The notes beneath the pieces were generated by a model, which was given only the letters and a program-made list of their open reading frames with translations, ran no database searches and was not told where the DNA came from. The position numbers were made by a program, and so were the translations under genes. Below are positions 35,901 to 50,490 of a stretch of 64,000 bases of DNA, in pieces. Positions within the stretch are counted from its first letter, which is position 1. Every line of letters begins with the position of its first letter. Source of the stretch: Rallus limicola (taxonomy: Eukaryota; Chordata; Aves; Gruiformes; Rallidae); contig JAKCOZ010000008.1 of assembly GCA_022605955.1 (NCBI GenBank), forward strand, positions 21,639,083 through 21,703,082. The letters run 5' to 3'.

Positions 35901-38900
35901 CATCTGCAGAGACTGTATTGCTGAACACCACTGTATCTCTAAGCTCACACAAACTGAATTTCTGTACGGTTTTACTGGGGAGGTTTTTCTCTATCCTGCT
36001 TTTGTTGAGGGCTTTGTGCACTGTGGTAGATTTTTTTTCCCAAGAACTGGAACAGACAGAGCAGCAGAACAAGTAACTTGACAATGTGACAATGCATGGA
36101 AAAGTTTTTTCAACATCTGCTTAATTTCTTTTAACAGGAACTAACCAACCTATTTTCCTCTCAACTTGTTAGCAGAAATAATTAAATTTTTTTTTTTGAT
36201 TAATAACATAATTTTGAGCCACAGTACATTTCAGCTGGTCTGATTAAGATTTTAGGGAACAATAAGCAATTCAAACCATAGTCTCATAATTACAAATGTG
36301 CAGTGATTTTAACCATGCCAACACCTATATACAAAAAGCAGAAATAAGATGATATATATTTCTGTGTATTAGAACCAGTATCAAAATGCTCTAATTTCAC
36401 TACCTTCATTTCTGAAATGTCCCTTCTCATAAACTTCCTAAAAGAACCCAGAATTATTTAACAAATTAGGAAATATTTAATAAGAAACTTCTTCAGTTCA
36501 GATAGTGTGCCTTCACTAAGACTTACTGAGCCCTCCTGAGATACTTATTGATGAGCCAAAGTTACTAAGATCAGCTTAGGGACAGTATGTGTGTACATGC
36601 ATGTTTGTACACAGACTCAGGTGGCATACGAAGAGTTCATGGTGCTGCAATGAAGTGGAACAGCAAGAAGAAAACATAACAAACAATACTTCAGAAGAAA
36701 GAGGTAAATAAAGGAGGAATTATATAAATGACACGTGCTACAAAAGGTATTTTCCTATTATTCACTTAGTGCTGATTCATTCTCATTAAATGGTAAAATC
36801 AGCTTTGCTATCAGTACTCAACACCAGTGTGGTAATACAGCTAAATGCTACTTTCCCAGTAATCTCGTATTATAAAATGAACTTTTATATTGGAATAAGT
36901 TCCTATTGATTTGGCTGATACATGAACACAAATGCCTTCCTAGCAAGTGGGGACATCGTATTACAGTGCAGACATATTTGAATACAGCATTTATTTTAGT
37001 GGCTTCTGGAAAAACAATTTATGTATTTAAACTGTCAGCATTAGGACATGGAATTTGTTTTCTCTGTGACGATTTTTACCCCTTTTTTTTATATGTGGCT
37101 CCAGGGCTCTTCACAGCAGGGCTCTGCAGAGTCAGAAACAAATCATCTTTGCAGCCAGTATATTTAGAGGTCTTAGCCTATTAACTCTGGCTTAAGAAGG
37201 TCCAATTCCAGAGCTGCATTTTGATCATCTTTCTCTTTCAACTGGTGTTCCAAGACCATCTGAGACTCCTTACAATCACTGTTCACTCCCTGATTAGTTT
37301 GTGAATTTTTGTAATGATCCAGAGCTGGACCCGACCCTCTTTCCATTCCCAGATACCCTTCCTACACATTCCCCTGGCTACAAAAAAATTTCGTACATAT
37401 TTTAAAGCAATCTGGGGCTGATTTATTCAGTGCACCTGCATGAGGCTTGAGGGAACATGCTGCACCACCCATTGCCTCCCAGGCGCACACATTCCCTCTC
37501 AGACATCTTGGTCATGACCTTGTCTCCTTCTCCATCAGATCTGCATTGCATATCTGAAATGTTTCATAGATAAACATGTCCAAAGGGTGTTGGTTAAGCA
37601 CTGGGGAGATGGGGCCAGGATGCACGTGCTGGGGCTGGTAAAATCTGTTGTCATTTGCATTGGCTATCCCCTTGGTGTGGTTTCCTGGCCTGGGCACTAT
37701 GCAAGGAGGGAATCAAAGTGCCTTATGACTTTTACAGCACATCAGAAGATAGATATTGTAATAGGTCTTCAAGATGGAAGTATGAAAGTGTCAGCTCTGG
37801 GGAGAAGCAGGAATATGGCACTCATTACAGTGCCCTGAAATGAAAGGTGCTCTATCCATAATACTTTCAAAAAAGTGGAAGCAGCACCCTGGAAATCTTA
37901 AAGGCCCAGTATTTGGCTCTTAGCACAATCTGTCTTTCATTAGGACTTTAGTCTGCTTGGATGAGTTGGGGAGGAAGTCCCTATGAGTTACACAACATGC
38001 CAGATAAAATGAGAGGCCGATGCTCTCCTCGTACAGATAGCACTTCAGTTAATGTACACATGCACAAGGTCAGTGCTTCAACAAAGGAAGCCAGCAGATC
38101 TGTCAAGCCTTCTTCAGACAATCTGTTTGAGGAATTAATCATATCAATGTTTGCTCCATGAGGTTGTGTGCACTTCAGACACTTCTCTCCTCCAACTCTT
38201 TAAGCAAGGAAACACATCTTTCCTAGGATGCAGAGGTCAAGTTTGGTCCCCTTTCGGCATCTCAAATCCTTTCAATTTGCCTGCTTCTGCTAAGCTAAAT
38301 GGTGGCATGAAGTAATTTATTTGGGATCAGGGTTAAAGTGTTAATGAGACCACCACATTTCTCTGAAGCTCAGCAGAACTGAGAGCAGCATTCTCAGCTG
38401 AGAGAAAGAAAAAAGAAATCTTCAGCACATACTGGAGCCAAGAAGCATATGGAGCCATTTTAGTCCACGGCTGTATAGCTTCTTCTCAAGTTTCAATGAA
38501 GTAAATTTGAAGGGCAGTTGGAATCCTAATATACACGCAGGAAGTTCATGCATCCAGGATCACTATAAAGGTAGGCTAATTGGAGCCCTTCTCCAGCAAG
38601 GTGCTGAGAGCCTTCAGCTCCACTTGGAGTTAAGAGGACCAGTATGTTTAGCACCTTCAAGGATCAGGCTTCTAAATGTTCCTACCGCCGATAGCACATG
38701 TGCTAGGAGGATTGATTTGACAAGGGTAGCGATGTATGTCCATTAAATTGTTTGCAGATTTGACCTATCAGTCCATAACAAGAAATAATACCTGAAGTGC
38801 CATAACTCTGTCAAACATTTCAAAGGAATATGTGTTTAAAGATCGAATGCATTATGTAATCTCATAATGTCAGGTTAGGACATAAAACTATGGAACATGA

Positions 38901-39766
38901 CACACAGCAGCATTACAAGACACACTGCATCAGAAATTTTATAAACAATTTCTTCTGGACCTCTCACATGTTATCAGTTTGAATAGTGACTATGATGCAT
39001 TTCAAATTTCTTCTGGCAGCTGGAGACAAAATGACAGGGCAAAAATGTGACTGGAAACATCATCCAGAGACTCTTGAAAAATAATTTTTCCCCAGCAAAA
39101 ATCTCCATACAGACCTGCAGATTTTGTCCTGGTGTGAGGAAACCCATGGGGAGAATGGGAAAAGAGGAAGGAGAGCAGAATGATCAAAGTCAAGGGAAGT
39201 AACAGAGTCCAGTCCTGTGTTTTCAGTTAAGAGCCCTGAAATAATTAATAACAAAGTAAATGTAAAAATCTGTTACCTACAGCCTGCACAAGGGCTTAGA
39301 GTTACCCAATACTCATGATTTCATAAGCATAATTTTCCTCCATATGGCTTTATTTTTATTCTATGTTATTTGCCTGAGCATGAGACTATCTAGGCAAGAT
39401 AAATATCTTTAACCTTGGAAGGATCTATCTGGTTTCTTTTAAGTATAAAGCATCTTGGAAATCGGGGAAATAGAAAAGCAAAGTAAATCCCCAGAAACTA
39501 AATCTAAAATCAAGACAAGTATAAAAGAAACGGCTGAGAGGAGAAAAGGAAATAAACCAGCAATGAAATAAGCAGTGATCATTTTTTATGAGACTCATAG
39601 TAAAGAAAAATTATTTTAACTTTCCTTAAGTGACAACTACTGGAAAAATAAGTAGCTAAAAAGTAGCATTGAGCATTCTAGGCTGCTGAACATCAGCTGG
39701 AGTTGCATTTTCTGTGATTCTCCTTTTATGTTTAATCTTCATCATTTTTATGACCTTATTCAATTT

Positions 39767-39818
39767 AAAGTATGTATTAATGTATATATGTATATAAATG
39801 TATGTATAAATGTCATAT
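39767..39818. repeat. Imperfect TATG/TA-rich repeat
   Basis: Interrupted ATGTATAT / ATGTATAA units, low complexity. Confidence 0.75.
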
Positions 39819-40000
39819 GCAGCATTTTTGGGAATTAAAATTGAAGTAAGCAGAAGCATATGGTGGGCCCCTTCAGCAACATCTGCCTTGGCCAGTGCAG
39901 AATAACACAGCCCATGAATCAGTGCTGTGATTGCAAAGGTCATGATTTTCACTCCCAGATCCTACCTCCACCACTGGCAATGGGAAAGGGGTTAAAATGA

Positions 40001-43000
40001 AGCTATACCAAGGTGGGGAGCAGCTCCCACTCAGCTCCTGTTTTGTCTCTGTGAAACAGAGCGTGGTGAGGGGACCGCAGCCCTGCCAAAAATCTTGGGA
40101 ATTGAGAGTTCAGGCCTGTCAAAGCAGCACTAAGGCTTTCTGAGATGTGTCAAACCTACTTGGAGGAGCCCAAAGTGCTGCTGGGAAGTGGCATCCCAAA
40201 TACTGCCTCTCTGGCTTTGCCATGATGCTTTGCCTTGGAGAGAGGATGCCAAGATACAGCTCTGGTGGGGACCAGCAGAGTAGACTCCAGATTCATGTCT
40301 GCTTGCCTTGGCACAGTGACATACAGGTCCTACACCCCAGGAGCAGGAATTTTAGGGACACACAAGTGCTGGATTTCAAATAAGTTGGTCTCCCTCTGTG
40401 CACATCATGCACAATGAGTGGAAGAGCTGGGAGCCTTCTGTGCTCCTTGGCTGTCCTTGGCCCAGTAGAAGTAGGCTGTTGAGCCTCCACCCTTGCTCTC
40501 TGTACAGGTAGCATCTTGCTGGCTGAACCTGGCTTCTGCCCCAGGAGAAACTTTAGACAGCTTCTCCTGAGGTGGCAAGCAGGCTCCAAGCCGGGGAACC
40601 ACACTTCTCCCAAAGGACAGGTGATCTGTGTCCCTGTCTTTCTGTGCAGGTATCATGCAGAAGCTATGCTATCAGGAAGATGGCACTGAACTATCTTGCA
40701 CAGCATTAGCCTTGGTAGCAACACCTGCAGGATGTACCACTCGCCAGAACTGGTGCTCAGTGACAACTCCCCATGGATGGCTGCTCTCTGCAACCTGTCA
40801 GTTAGGCAGCACCTCCACATTAGTGGATGCTAACTGGGTCAGTATTACTTAGCGTTAGATGTAATAACACTTTGTCCCCTCCTTTTTCTTGTTAATAAGT
40901 AGCTGCTTCCTTACATCCCTTCTGGTCATCCCTGCCTGTCAAATGACATGTCTGTCAAAATATACATTATTCAAAAATGAACCTGTTGCCAGCTCTGTGA
41001 GGCTGGGGGATGGGTTCATGTATCACATCACTCTTCCCTTCCATACATCTCAATTTCCTGCTTTCTGCATGATTAATGCACATTTGCTTCCCACTACATA
41101 ATGTAGACAGCAAGGAATGAATTATGCTGCTTCATTACATTAACTGGTAACACGTCGTTCCATACCTATACACGCTAATCACCGCTTTCTTGTGCCTTAT
41201 GTTTGTAAATGAACTAGATGGAAAGAGTAAACACAGCATAATGGCATGTTATGCTCCTCTAATGTAACGGAAATCAGAGTGGGACAAGAAGGTGCTTCTG
41301 CTGCAGTTAGTTTAGTAGGCTTTCATAATTTTAAAGTCATCACTGTCCTTGTAACACCTGCATTCGATCTTTGACATTGAGCTTCAGTAGTTTTTACAAA
41401 TGCCAAGGCACAGACCTTTTCTGCAGTTAATAGAAAATGGGCACAAGTGACAGAAAATAACATATACACTAGCAATGCAGACTACAAGATACTGTTCAAA
41501 TACTGAGTGGTTAATCTCTGCCTAAGCTTAATACTAAATAAAATAAGCCAATATTGGCACTCTCAGACAAACTCCAGTATTGTGTCTGGAAATAACAATA
41601 TTATGCAGGCTTGAACATATTAGTAGCTTGAAAACAGAGAGCAATAGCAGATGCTATAAAATACACAGAATCAATCCTGCTTGGACATTTATTGCGTTAA
41701 TACTATTTTCAATTTATTTAGCAGCAAAGTGCTTTTATTACTGACTATTGACTATGTATGAGTGAGAATGTGTATGTGTGCTGTACACACAAACATGTGC
41801 ATGTTAGCCCTTCTGCCTGGCATAAACAATCCCTAAGAGGACAGCAATAAAAGGTTTTAACAACCCACAGCAGCATCATACAGCACGCCATAAAGACGCA
41901 AGAGAATACTGATGCCACAGATCCAGGCACAGTTTAGATACAGGGGATAAAACCATTATTAACAAAACAGAATTTCATTAGAAAATTAGCTGTCTCAGCT
42001 TGTCCTTGAGAAATGCCATGGGGTCTTTAAGCAGAAGTAAGAAACCAGCTGTTGGTTTTTGTGTGTCTTTTTTTCCCCTTTTACTTCACAGAACCTCCAG
42101 AAGCTTATGTAGAAAGAAAATCAATTAAATAAAAATGGACAATGATGAAGAAGTCAAGAGAGCAATTTTAAAATCAATACATTGCTTCAAAAGAAGCTCA
42201 GAAGGTGGTTGCAGAATATGGAACAGAAACCTGACATACCAAGCAGACACAATGCTAAGGACCAAAGGAAGATCCCACGATACTTTCATATTTATCAGAA
42301 AGGATGGTATGGAAAGATTTGCCGTAACCCAAGGCTGTGCTGTTATAGACACATCAAACCAATCCTTTATTGCTAATCCTGACTCCTAGAGGATAGCTAG
42401 TGAAGTTTCAGGCACTAAGCCATACCTTTAAATGGACAATATTTGGGTTTGAAGAACTCAAAGCTTCAAGAGTCAGCCAAGAATGAGTTTTTGTAGTAGC
42501 AAACATCAGCACAAATATCACCAAATTCTGCTCTAAGACATAATTCTTCAATTTTCAAATAAACACATGCTGTAGACTTTTTAAAAAAGCAACAATTAAA
42601 CAATAAAACTCTGCTAAAGCAAAATGTTCCATTATGCTGGCAATTTTCTCCCCAAGGACAGGCCTGAAGAAAGAACAAACCACATGTGAAATGTAAGTCA
42701 TGTTGTTTGACGCACTTTTGGGTGGTTCTCAGTGTGGTAGGGACAGTACAAGAGTTTGTACAGACTGGTGGAGAAATCAACAGACAAAAGAATCTTAATG
42801 CTTAATGTATCTTAATGTTTGCTTCCAAGCTGATGTGGGTAACTTTGTGAAACCGTGAGAAATTAAAGTCACTTTAATCACCATAAAGCATGATGATCTC
42901 AAACTATTTCAAGAGAAACATGATTGGCAGAAAAAGGTCTTAAAATAGTGAATGACTTGCTACAGTTAGCTGTATTTCAGTGCTGCTTCTAAAATTACAA

Positions 43001-46000
43001 ACTGTAAAACTCAGCCCAAAAAATTTCTTGACCTCTTTGACTGTGTCAAAATTTAAAGCAGAATTAAATATGACTCAAACAGTCAGAGTATTGAGTTAGG
43101 AATTCTAGCCATACTTGCTTTTCACTTCAAAAACATTTCCATTTTATGGCAAGTCTGTGATTCTAAAAACATAGTTCAAAAAGAGGACTTTAAAGAAATT
43201 CCATGTTTTGCGTGCAAAACATCTGTGTAGTGATATACCATGATGAGCATGAGGCGTGCAAATACAGCTCAGAGCAGCTGGCACTTCTGTCAACACAGCA
43301 CTAAAAACACTCATGTCATTTGGTATTTGTGGTAAGCCCCAAATATTCCTCTCAAAGCAGAACATTTGTTGTCTTCTTCCTATGGAATCTGAGAGCTGGA
43401 ATTGGCTATATCATATTCTATTGCCTCCTATACACAAGGTTTTCTGGTTTTCTTTTTTGAATTCTTCAGTATCAAATGCATACAAGTTCATGTCTGAACT
43501 CCACTGTTTGGAAATCATACCTCTCTCTGAAAACAGACTTGTTGGCTTTTCTTTCAGCTGCTATTGTTTGCAGGTTTCTCAGGTTTCTTATCCATGCTCA
43601 TGCTGACAAAACAATCTTGTTATGTCTTTCCTTCAACTAATAAAGTATTTCAATTTCAATAACAAAAGCGTTTGTAATGAGATATATTTTTTCAAAAATT
43701 CTTATTCTTCTGTAAGGTGTGCTTATAGATCATTAACACTGAACTTTTAATATTGTTACTATGTTTTTGGAAGTTGACATTTTCAACATAATGTATTTTT
43801 CAATAGGTATTGGCCAAATTAGTCATGGCAGAGAGAGCATCGGCAATACTGTATCTCCAGCCCTGCTGTGGCTAGGATGCTAGGATTCTCAGGGATTATC
43901 ATGCCAAAAGCAGTGGCAGTGGCTGAAGGACACTGTATTCTGTCACTGCTATCCTGAGATGAAGGACTGTGCTGGTTGCCTCTAGGCCAGGAGTATCTGG
44001 TATAGGAGCATAAGAATAAATTAGAGTGGTGTGCTTTGTGTTCAGAGAAGTACATGCTACGTCAGTAAGTGTGTTAAAACTGGCAGCTTCACTACCAGGA
44101 CAACATTACCAGACACCTAACTTCTTCCACAGCAGCTGCACACTGAACAGTGACTTACCACTGCTGCTCCTAGGAGCACAGAGGGCTCACGGTCACAGCC
44201 AGTGCTGCTGCCCTGCATACCCCTCCTCCTTTCAGTGTCACAGAGATCCTCCATATTGCTTTCTAAGCTGACAGTAAAGGACAAAGATGAGCAGCATGGG
44301 AAGGGGGCCCCAAGTGAGTACCTGCAGAGAGTGTGTCTCTGCTTTGAAGAGCTGACTGACCGGGAAAAACTGGTCTTGCAGTCCTGGAGACTGAGCAAAA
44401 TACAAAACTTAGAGAACACGACAGGTTGTGATTTATTTCCACACATCAGCTCTGCTTTCTAACCCAAAGTCAATGCAACCCACTGAAGATCCCCAATCTA
44501 GCAAGGAGCTCTGCCACAGTGAGCCTGGGGGCACATGCAAGGCAGAGCTCTTCAGGATACTCTTTTGTCTATAGCTTTGATAGGTATCACGTACTTGGAA
44601 GTATTACAATTATATCAGATATAACTTCATAAGGTACTGGAAGGTTTTACTGGGTGCTTGGCAGCTAAAGTTCTATCAAAATATTTTCCATAAAATATAG
44701 TAGTTTTTGGTTAATTTTGTATAAATTTCTTTTTTAGCTGCTGCCTGATTTATCAGGAATGAACCTCAGAGTTGATGATGGTGATCTGCTCAGGCAAGTA
44801 ATGGCTTCTAGGATCAGCAAACTGACACCCCAAGAAACACAAAGAATTTGAAAAAAACCCAGCCCCTGACACACGTATACATTTCAACACATACATTTCA
44901 GATATTTGAAACTAATATTCCATAGCTCTTTGCATATGTATATGTGACTTTTATAAAGGAAACCTGGAAAAATCAACAAAAGGAACTAAAACAAATTAAT
45001 AACACCTTTCTTCAGCAAATTAAACTTCACTCTGCTAAATTAGTTGACCTTCAAAGTTTGCCCCAGGGAAATGATGTAAGATTGGAAGGTTTATCTGAAG
45101 AAACAAAGATGAAAATTGGGATGAGGAATATGAGATGGCTAGTGGAGTGGATGGGTCCACAAAGGCCTGTTTAGTTACCTTAAAAACAGTTCACTGAAAG
45201 GGGGAACTATTGCCACCTTCACATAAGGGTAGATTTTGTCAGGCCTTATTATTTACCATATGGGACTTAGTAAGAATGTGTGTAGAGAAATGTAGGAGAT
45301 ATTCTTCACAACACAAAGCATACTGCACTAGCTTGGATGAGGAACCAAAAGAGCAGGCAGTACAGAAAGATGCTGCTTTTTTCAAGGTGGTCCAAGTTGA
45401 GGTAGAGTGAGTGCTACTCTGGTAACACAAGTGGTCTTCAGAGTGGACCACCCCAGTCACATGAACTTAGATGAGATGTCTAAGAACTGTAGCTCAGCTC
45501 CAGAGCATCTTCCCTCTGGTATTTCAAACTTGCTGGGTTTCTGTCACAATGAAGTCAAGAGTTTAACATCTAATAAGAAAAGGACTAGAAAAAGTAGAAA
45601 AGAAAAATGATTGTAAGACTACTTTTTTTTTTTTTAAAAAAAAAACATGTTAAACATGAGTGTTAACTCTCATGCTGGAGTTTGCCTGCTCCTGCAGACT
45701 TATGATCTTATCTCCTTACCAGAAGGAATTCAGTATCACACTGTATGAACTCTTCAGGGACAAACATGCATTTTTGCTTATTTGTAGGTTTTATTAATGA
45801 TGATTATTGCTACTTAATTTTCTAAAATTTATGATATGGGCTGCCTTATGATGGTTGATGATAATTGTATGAGCAGGCAGAGGTACGTTAAAAAGACTCC
45901 TCCAGTTTCTCAAGCTATGAAAGTTTTCAGTCAGTGCCAGCTCCAAGGAAGACTCAGCCACATCTTCTTGAAGCCGTTGTAACTTTGCTGACTGCTAGAG

Positions 46001-49000
46001 GCAGACTCTCACTAGTATGGCTCTTGCAAAAAGGTGATCTGACTAATATCTGAAAACACTTACATGCTGTTGCATTGATGGAGAGCAGGAAGTGTAACCT
46101 TTGACCAGAGAAATAACAACAGTGTAAGATTTTCTAAAAACAAAACCTAGAGGACTTAGTGCCTTGTATCAGGGCTCTCTATAAATCTCACTGAAGCATT
46201 TAATGAAATGGTCATCTTCCTGTGTAACTTGAAACGGATGTAAGAGTTTTGCACTAACAATGAGGATGTTTAAACTCCCTGGGGACCAGGGCTAGAACCA
46301 AAAGAGCATATGACACTGAAGAATGGGGAGCCTTCATGGGCTCTGACCTGGTACCTCAAACCCATATGCAGGACTTCGATGTCTGGAAGAGCAAGTGAGA
46401 ATCAGCCACCTCCAGATGGGGTCTCCAGCATTAGTATCCTGAGTAGGGACCACCTACCTCCAATCACTTGGAAACACTAAGGAGAGCAGGCTTATGTGGC
46501 CTTTAGAAAGAAAATTTATGTGTTTCCATTTTGTGTGTGCTTTTATTTTCTTAGCACTCCTCCCCATATATGTTACAGCTCATGGGTCAGAAGATTTTTC
46601 TGGCATGTGGAAAGTTTAGATTCAGTTTCCTCTTCCCCTTCCTCCTCTGATTCAAAAATCTATCTGCTCCATTTCCAAAAGAGTCTTTCCAAGACGCATC
46701 AGAGAAGGACTCCATCCTAACAATGCTGAAGTATCCACACTGGAGCCTACAGCGAATGGGAGTGGCTGGTCTTTTTGTCCACTGTATGCACTGGTACCAG
46801 GATCACTATCTCATAAAAAAACCAGCTTGCAGGCTCAAGTCCCTAAATATTAGTAAATAAGGGACAGACCAACAAGTACAATGTGAGTTGGCTTCCATTA
46901 ACTAAATAATGGCTTATTCTAATAAGATGTTGTCAGCTAAGTTGTTTCTTTCTTCATTTAAGGAAGATTAATGACCTTATTTTCTACCTAACTTTTATCA
47001 TGATAGTAAATTTTTATTGTGATTTTCTATTTAATCTATTGTGATTTCTATGCTTTTAATCATGACTTTTTAATCACCATCTCTGAGATTCCCTAATATG
47101 AAGCTTTCTTCTGACCTTGCCAAAAATTTCTTTCTGATGTCAGAACCCCTGCATGAGCAGGTGTTACATGCTTTGGCAGTGATAGAATTATTATTTCATA
47201 GTCTATAGAAGCTCTTAAGCTGCCTTCATCCCCATAGCATCTAAACTCCATTGAGTAGCACATTAACTGACAAGACTAACATCCATCATCTTTGCTTCAT
47301 TCTCCTCTCTTGAGGAAGCGTGTATGTAGGGGAGCATATGGTTTAGGTGGGGTTTCTACTGTGTTTTATTTTTAAATGTCCATTCTGCTAGGGGTGTCTC
47401 AGAAAAATTCTCCTTTCACGTGGAGCAGGGGCTGCAGAGAAATTTATAAAGGTGTTTCACTCCTTCCATTATTTATGCTTGCATATCCAGTGAGTCTCTG
47501 TCCTGTCCAGAAATGAGATTTATTATGACAAATTATCTAGTCAAAGTGTTAAAAAAGGGGATCCTTCATTTCAGCCTTTTTTCCCTGGTTTGTTTATTTT
47601 TTTTTTTTTAAATCTATAGTTGAAAGAGCTTTCTAAACTAAGGGCTGTTTTGGTGTGGTCTCCCAAGTATGCAGTAACACTAGTAGCCAGAACCATTTCT
47701 CCTTACATACAGAGCCATCAATAAAAAGACATTCAAGTTGAAGTTTCATCAATGAGTAAAGGTGAATGATTGCTATTAAAGGACATCCTTAATTTTATGG
47801 TTTACTTGTTGTCTTATTTGTTCAGCTTAATGTTCTAGGAGCATCTCCAGGATAAGGGGAACCTAATTCTGATGATAATGGAGTATACTAGCACAAGGGT
47901 ACTTAACCTTGGAGAGCTGAAGAGTCACTCTGTTATTAAGAGATGTCATGAAATCAAAATATAATTGGAGATTAATGTCTTGGCAGCATTACCATCAAAA
48001 CACTGTATAGGTACCACTCCCTTACCACACTTTAAAGATGAATTAGGAAAGCAGTATTACCATCCATCTAGGTCACGATTATCCTGTGATTGTATCCCTT
48101 CACCTCACTCACAATCTTACTTCTGTGACACTCCTCAGTCTTGGCTCACTGCCACTTGTCCTCAGGGAAAGGAGCTGCTAAGTCCTCTGGAAATGTCAGT
48201 TACCCTTGTAGCAAGATACGTCATCAGATTAAACAGAAAACAGACTCACTTCAGCGTGCCATCAAATATGTAGATGATAAAATGTTCCTGGACCACAGGA
48301 GTTCTCATCTAATCTAATATGGTCAGTGTTAGTCACAGTCCAGTGAAGTACCAGCTCATACAATTGTGTTACTGGTTGTGATGAATTTATAAAGCTTCAG
48401 TTCTCAAACTCCAATGATTTGTTGAAGAACATAGATTTTTTTTCTTAACGTTATTTTTCAGTTCCATGAAAGCAGGGTTCAATTACATAAGGCATTAAAA
48501 AACCATATAAAGAGAACCCCAAATACGTTACTTTAAAGACAATTTCATTGTCTGTGGAGGGCTAGAGTTGTGATTTTTGAACTCTCAGTTTTGATACTGC
48601 TGGTGTTGCCAAGTATGAAATAGCCCTTGCTCACAGATCGATACGGAAAGCTTCCAACTCTGTGAAACTGCCATACCTCTCAATTTTCCCTGCTTTGTTT
48701 TGAGCAGGTCAGTTTTCCTCTTCCAATTTCACAAGAAATCTCCATTAATTATTTCTCCTGCTCTTGCCACAAAGCCACTTACACCATTTCCTGTTGGATT
48801 TCACCCTCTGCTTCCTGCACAATTAGCAAAGAAGTTTTTATTCATGCTCAGATTTCTTTCCACTGCTGCTGTTCTGCTCTCTCCTCACCTGGCACAGCTC
48901 TTTCCCTTTATTCTGCTGTCTGATTTTTCACCATCCCCTCAAACTTGACGTTAGCCCTCCTGCTACTACTTTCTGTGCTCTCCCTCTTCCATCACACCCC

Positions 49001-50303
49001 TCCATTTTGTTTGTCTGTCAGCCCAGCAGCAGAAATCAAACTGACTAGCATCCCTGTCCCTCGCTGGTGTTTCAGAGCTCCGGAGCCAGATCAATTTTGC
49101 GGTGCTGCTAGCAGTAGCAGGGGAGAGGTGGGACACAGCCGCCGAAGGGGAGGGAGTAGGGAGGCAACACAAAGGGCACAGCGAGGAGGCAGAGGCAGAG
49201 CAAGGCTGCACGGCGAGTGGGAACACAGCTCTGACAGGAAGGGAGATGCGCGGCTCCATCCCTTGATCACCATGCTGTGTCTTCCCACTGCAAAGGCTGC
49301 CAGTGCTAGGGGGCTGTAATACCGACATGCCTGTGGAGGCTGCACAGGCAGGTCTCTCAGAATTCTTGCCAAGAGCAGGGGATGACTTCAGGATTTTCTC
49401 CAGAGAGGACTATTGCGAGGTCTGATCAAAATTTCAGTTCCACAAAACACAAACTGCTCCCAGGTCCAGGGAGTGCACAGTGGCCAATTCCTTTGTCCCT
49501 GAACACAGTATCTAACTAATGACTTTGCAAATGTTGGGATATCTTGAAGATGAAAGGAACAATGTACACTACATCTACATTCTTGTAATTAGCAAGGAAG
49601 GAAGGAAGGTGAAAGAAATGCTTTTAACTTCCCATGAGCTATGATGGAGGAGCTCACCATTACCCTCCTGTGTTCTGGGGACTCTTCTAGCACATCCTCT
49701 GGTCCTGAGGATCACTGCCACAGGAGAATTTTGATGCTTCCCCTTTCTTTTTGTAAAGAGATAACATCATGCCAAACAGCCTTGGTATGCAGCAGCAAAA
49801 ATAGGTATTCCTGAGAATGAATGTCTTGTGTCCCACTGTGGGGATACTGACTGGGTATTGGACTGGCATGAACACCTTATAGTGTGGCTTACCATGCCAA
49901 AGGCCATACACCCCATATATCCCTCACTCTGTTGTCAGTTTGTATACTGACTTATCTACACCAGCCTCTACGTTGTTTCAACCCCATTCAGTATGATACT
50001 GAGCTGTCATTGACAACCACGCAGTCTTTCAAGTAACCTGCCTAGTAGATCACTGTAGCAAAGACACATGAGAACTATCTAAACTATCTGGAAAACAAAA
50101 GAGAGTTGGAGAAGGCAATCAAATTATTTCATTTCTTTCTTCATTCCACAAGATGCACACAAAATTGAAACACAGAAGCCTTAATAAGGAGGATGAGAAA
50201 CGCCTTCTGGGCAACACCAAATGGATTTGTAGCTCTTGTTCTCACAGAAGTCACACAGTATATTCCATGATAACTCTGACTAGGAGGTGCTGGTAAATCT
50301 GAA
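40001..50303. other. Gene desert segment
   Basis: No gene was recognised. It includes a GC-richer patch at about 40010-40850, an AT-rich possible conserved block at about 41110-41290, three lysine-rich open frames between 44944 and 45610 that I could not assign, and a CpG cluster at 49062-49252. Confidence 0.6.
45623..45645. repeat. T13-A10 palindromic tract
   Basis: Thirteen T directly followed by ten A, self-complementary. It could form a simple hairpin in RNA from either strand. No flanking retroposon was identified. Confidence 0.85.
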
Positions 50304-50490
50304 TTCATAGAATCTTGAAGATTAGAAAAGATCATCAAGTACAACCATCATTTCAGCACCACCATGTCAACTAAACCATACCCTGAAGTGCCACATCTAC
50401 ATGTTTTTTGAAGTCCTCCAGGGATGGTGACTCCAGCACCACTCTGGGCAGCCTGTTCCAATGCCTGACCACTCCTTCAATTAAAAAAAA
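50304..50490 (-). mobile_element. CR1 LINE, 3'-end fragment
   Basis: Starts with TTCATAGAATCTTGAAGATTAG, the reverse complement of the CR1 3' end with its ATTCTATG-type terminal repeat. It continues with wording typical of the CR1 3' UTR complement: AAGATCATCAAGTACAACC, CACCACCATGTCAACTAAAC and GGGCAGCCTGTTCCAATGCC. The element therefore reads on the minus strand and is 5'-truncated, as most CR1 copies are. Confidence 0.92.

Larger units (their letters stand above)
30191..40000. other. Gene desert segment with candidate non-coding elements
   Basis: No gene was recognised. Candidate regulatory blocks are at about 32700-32990, 33360-33730 and 38660-38800, described in the findings. The remainder is AT-rich unique sequence, with an orphan GC-richer patch at 30540-30760. 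Confidence 0.6.

Noticed and set aside
44944..45610. Three consecutive plus-strand open frames with Lys/Gln-rich, protein-like composition, followed by a T/A tract; considered a processed pseudogene
   Set aside because: I could not match any piece to a known protein, and frames of 66-76 codons are common background throughout this window. A frameshift-tolerant protein search would settle it.
48945..49328. Overlapping open frames of 124 and 120 codons on both strands
   Set aside because: Explained by a GC-rich patch with few stop codons; no start context, splice sites or family features. Kept only as a CpG cluster.
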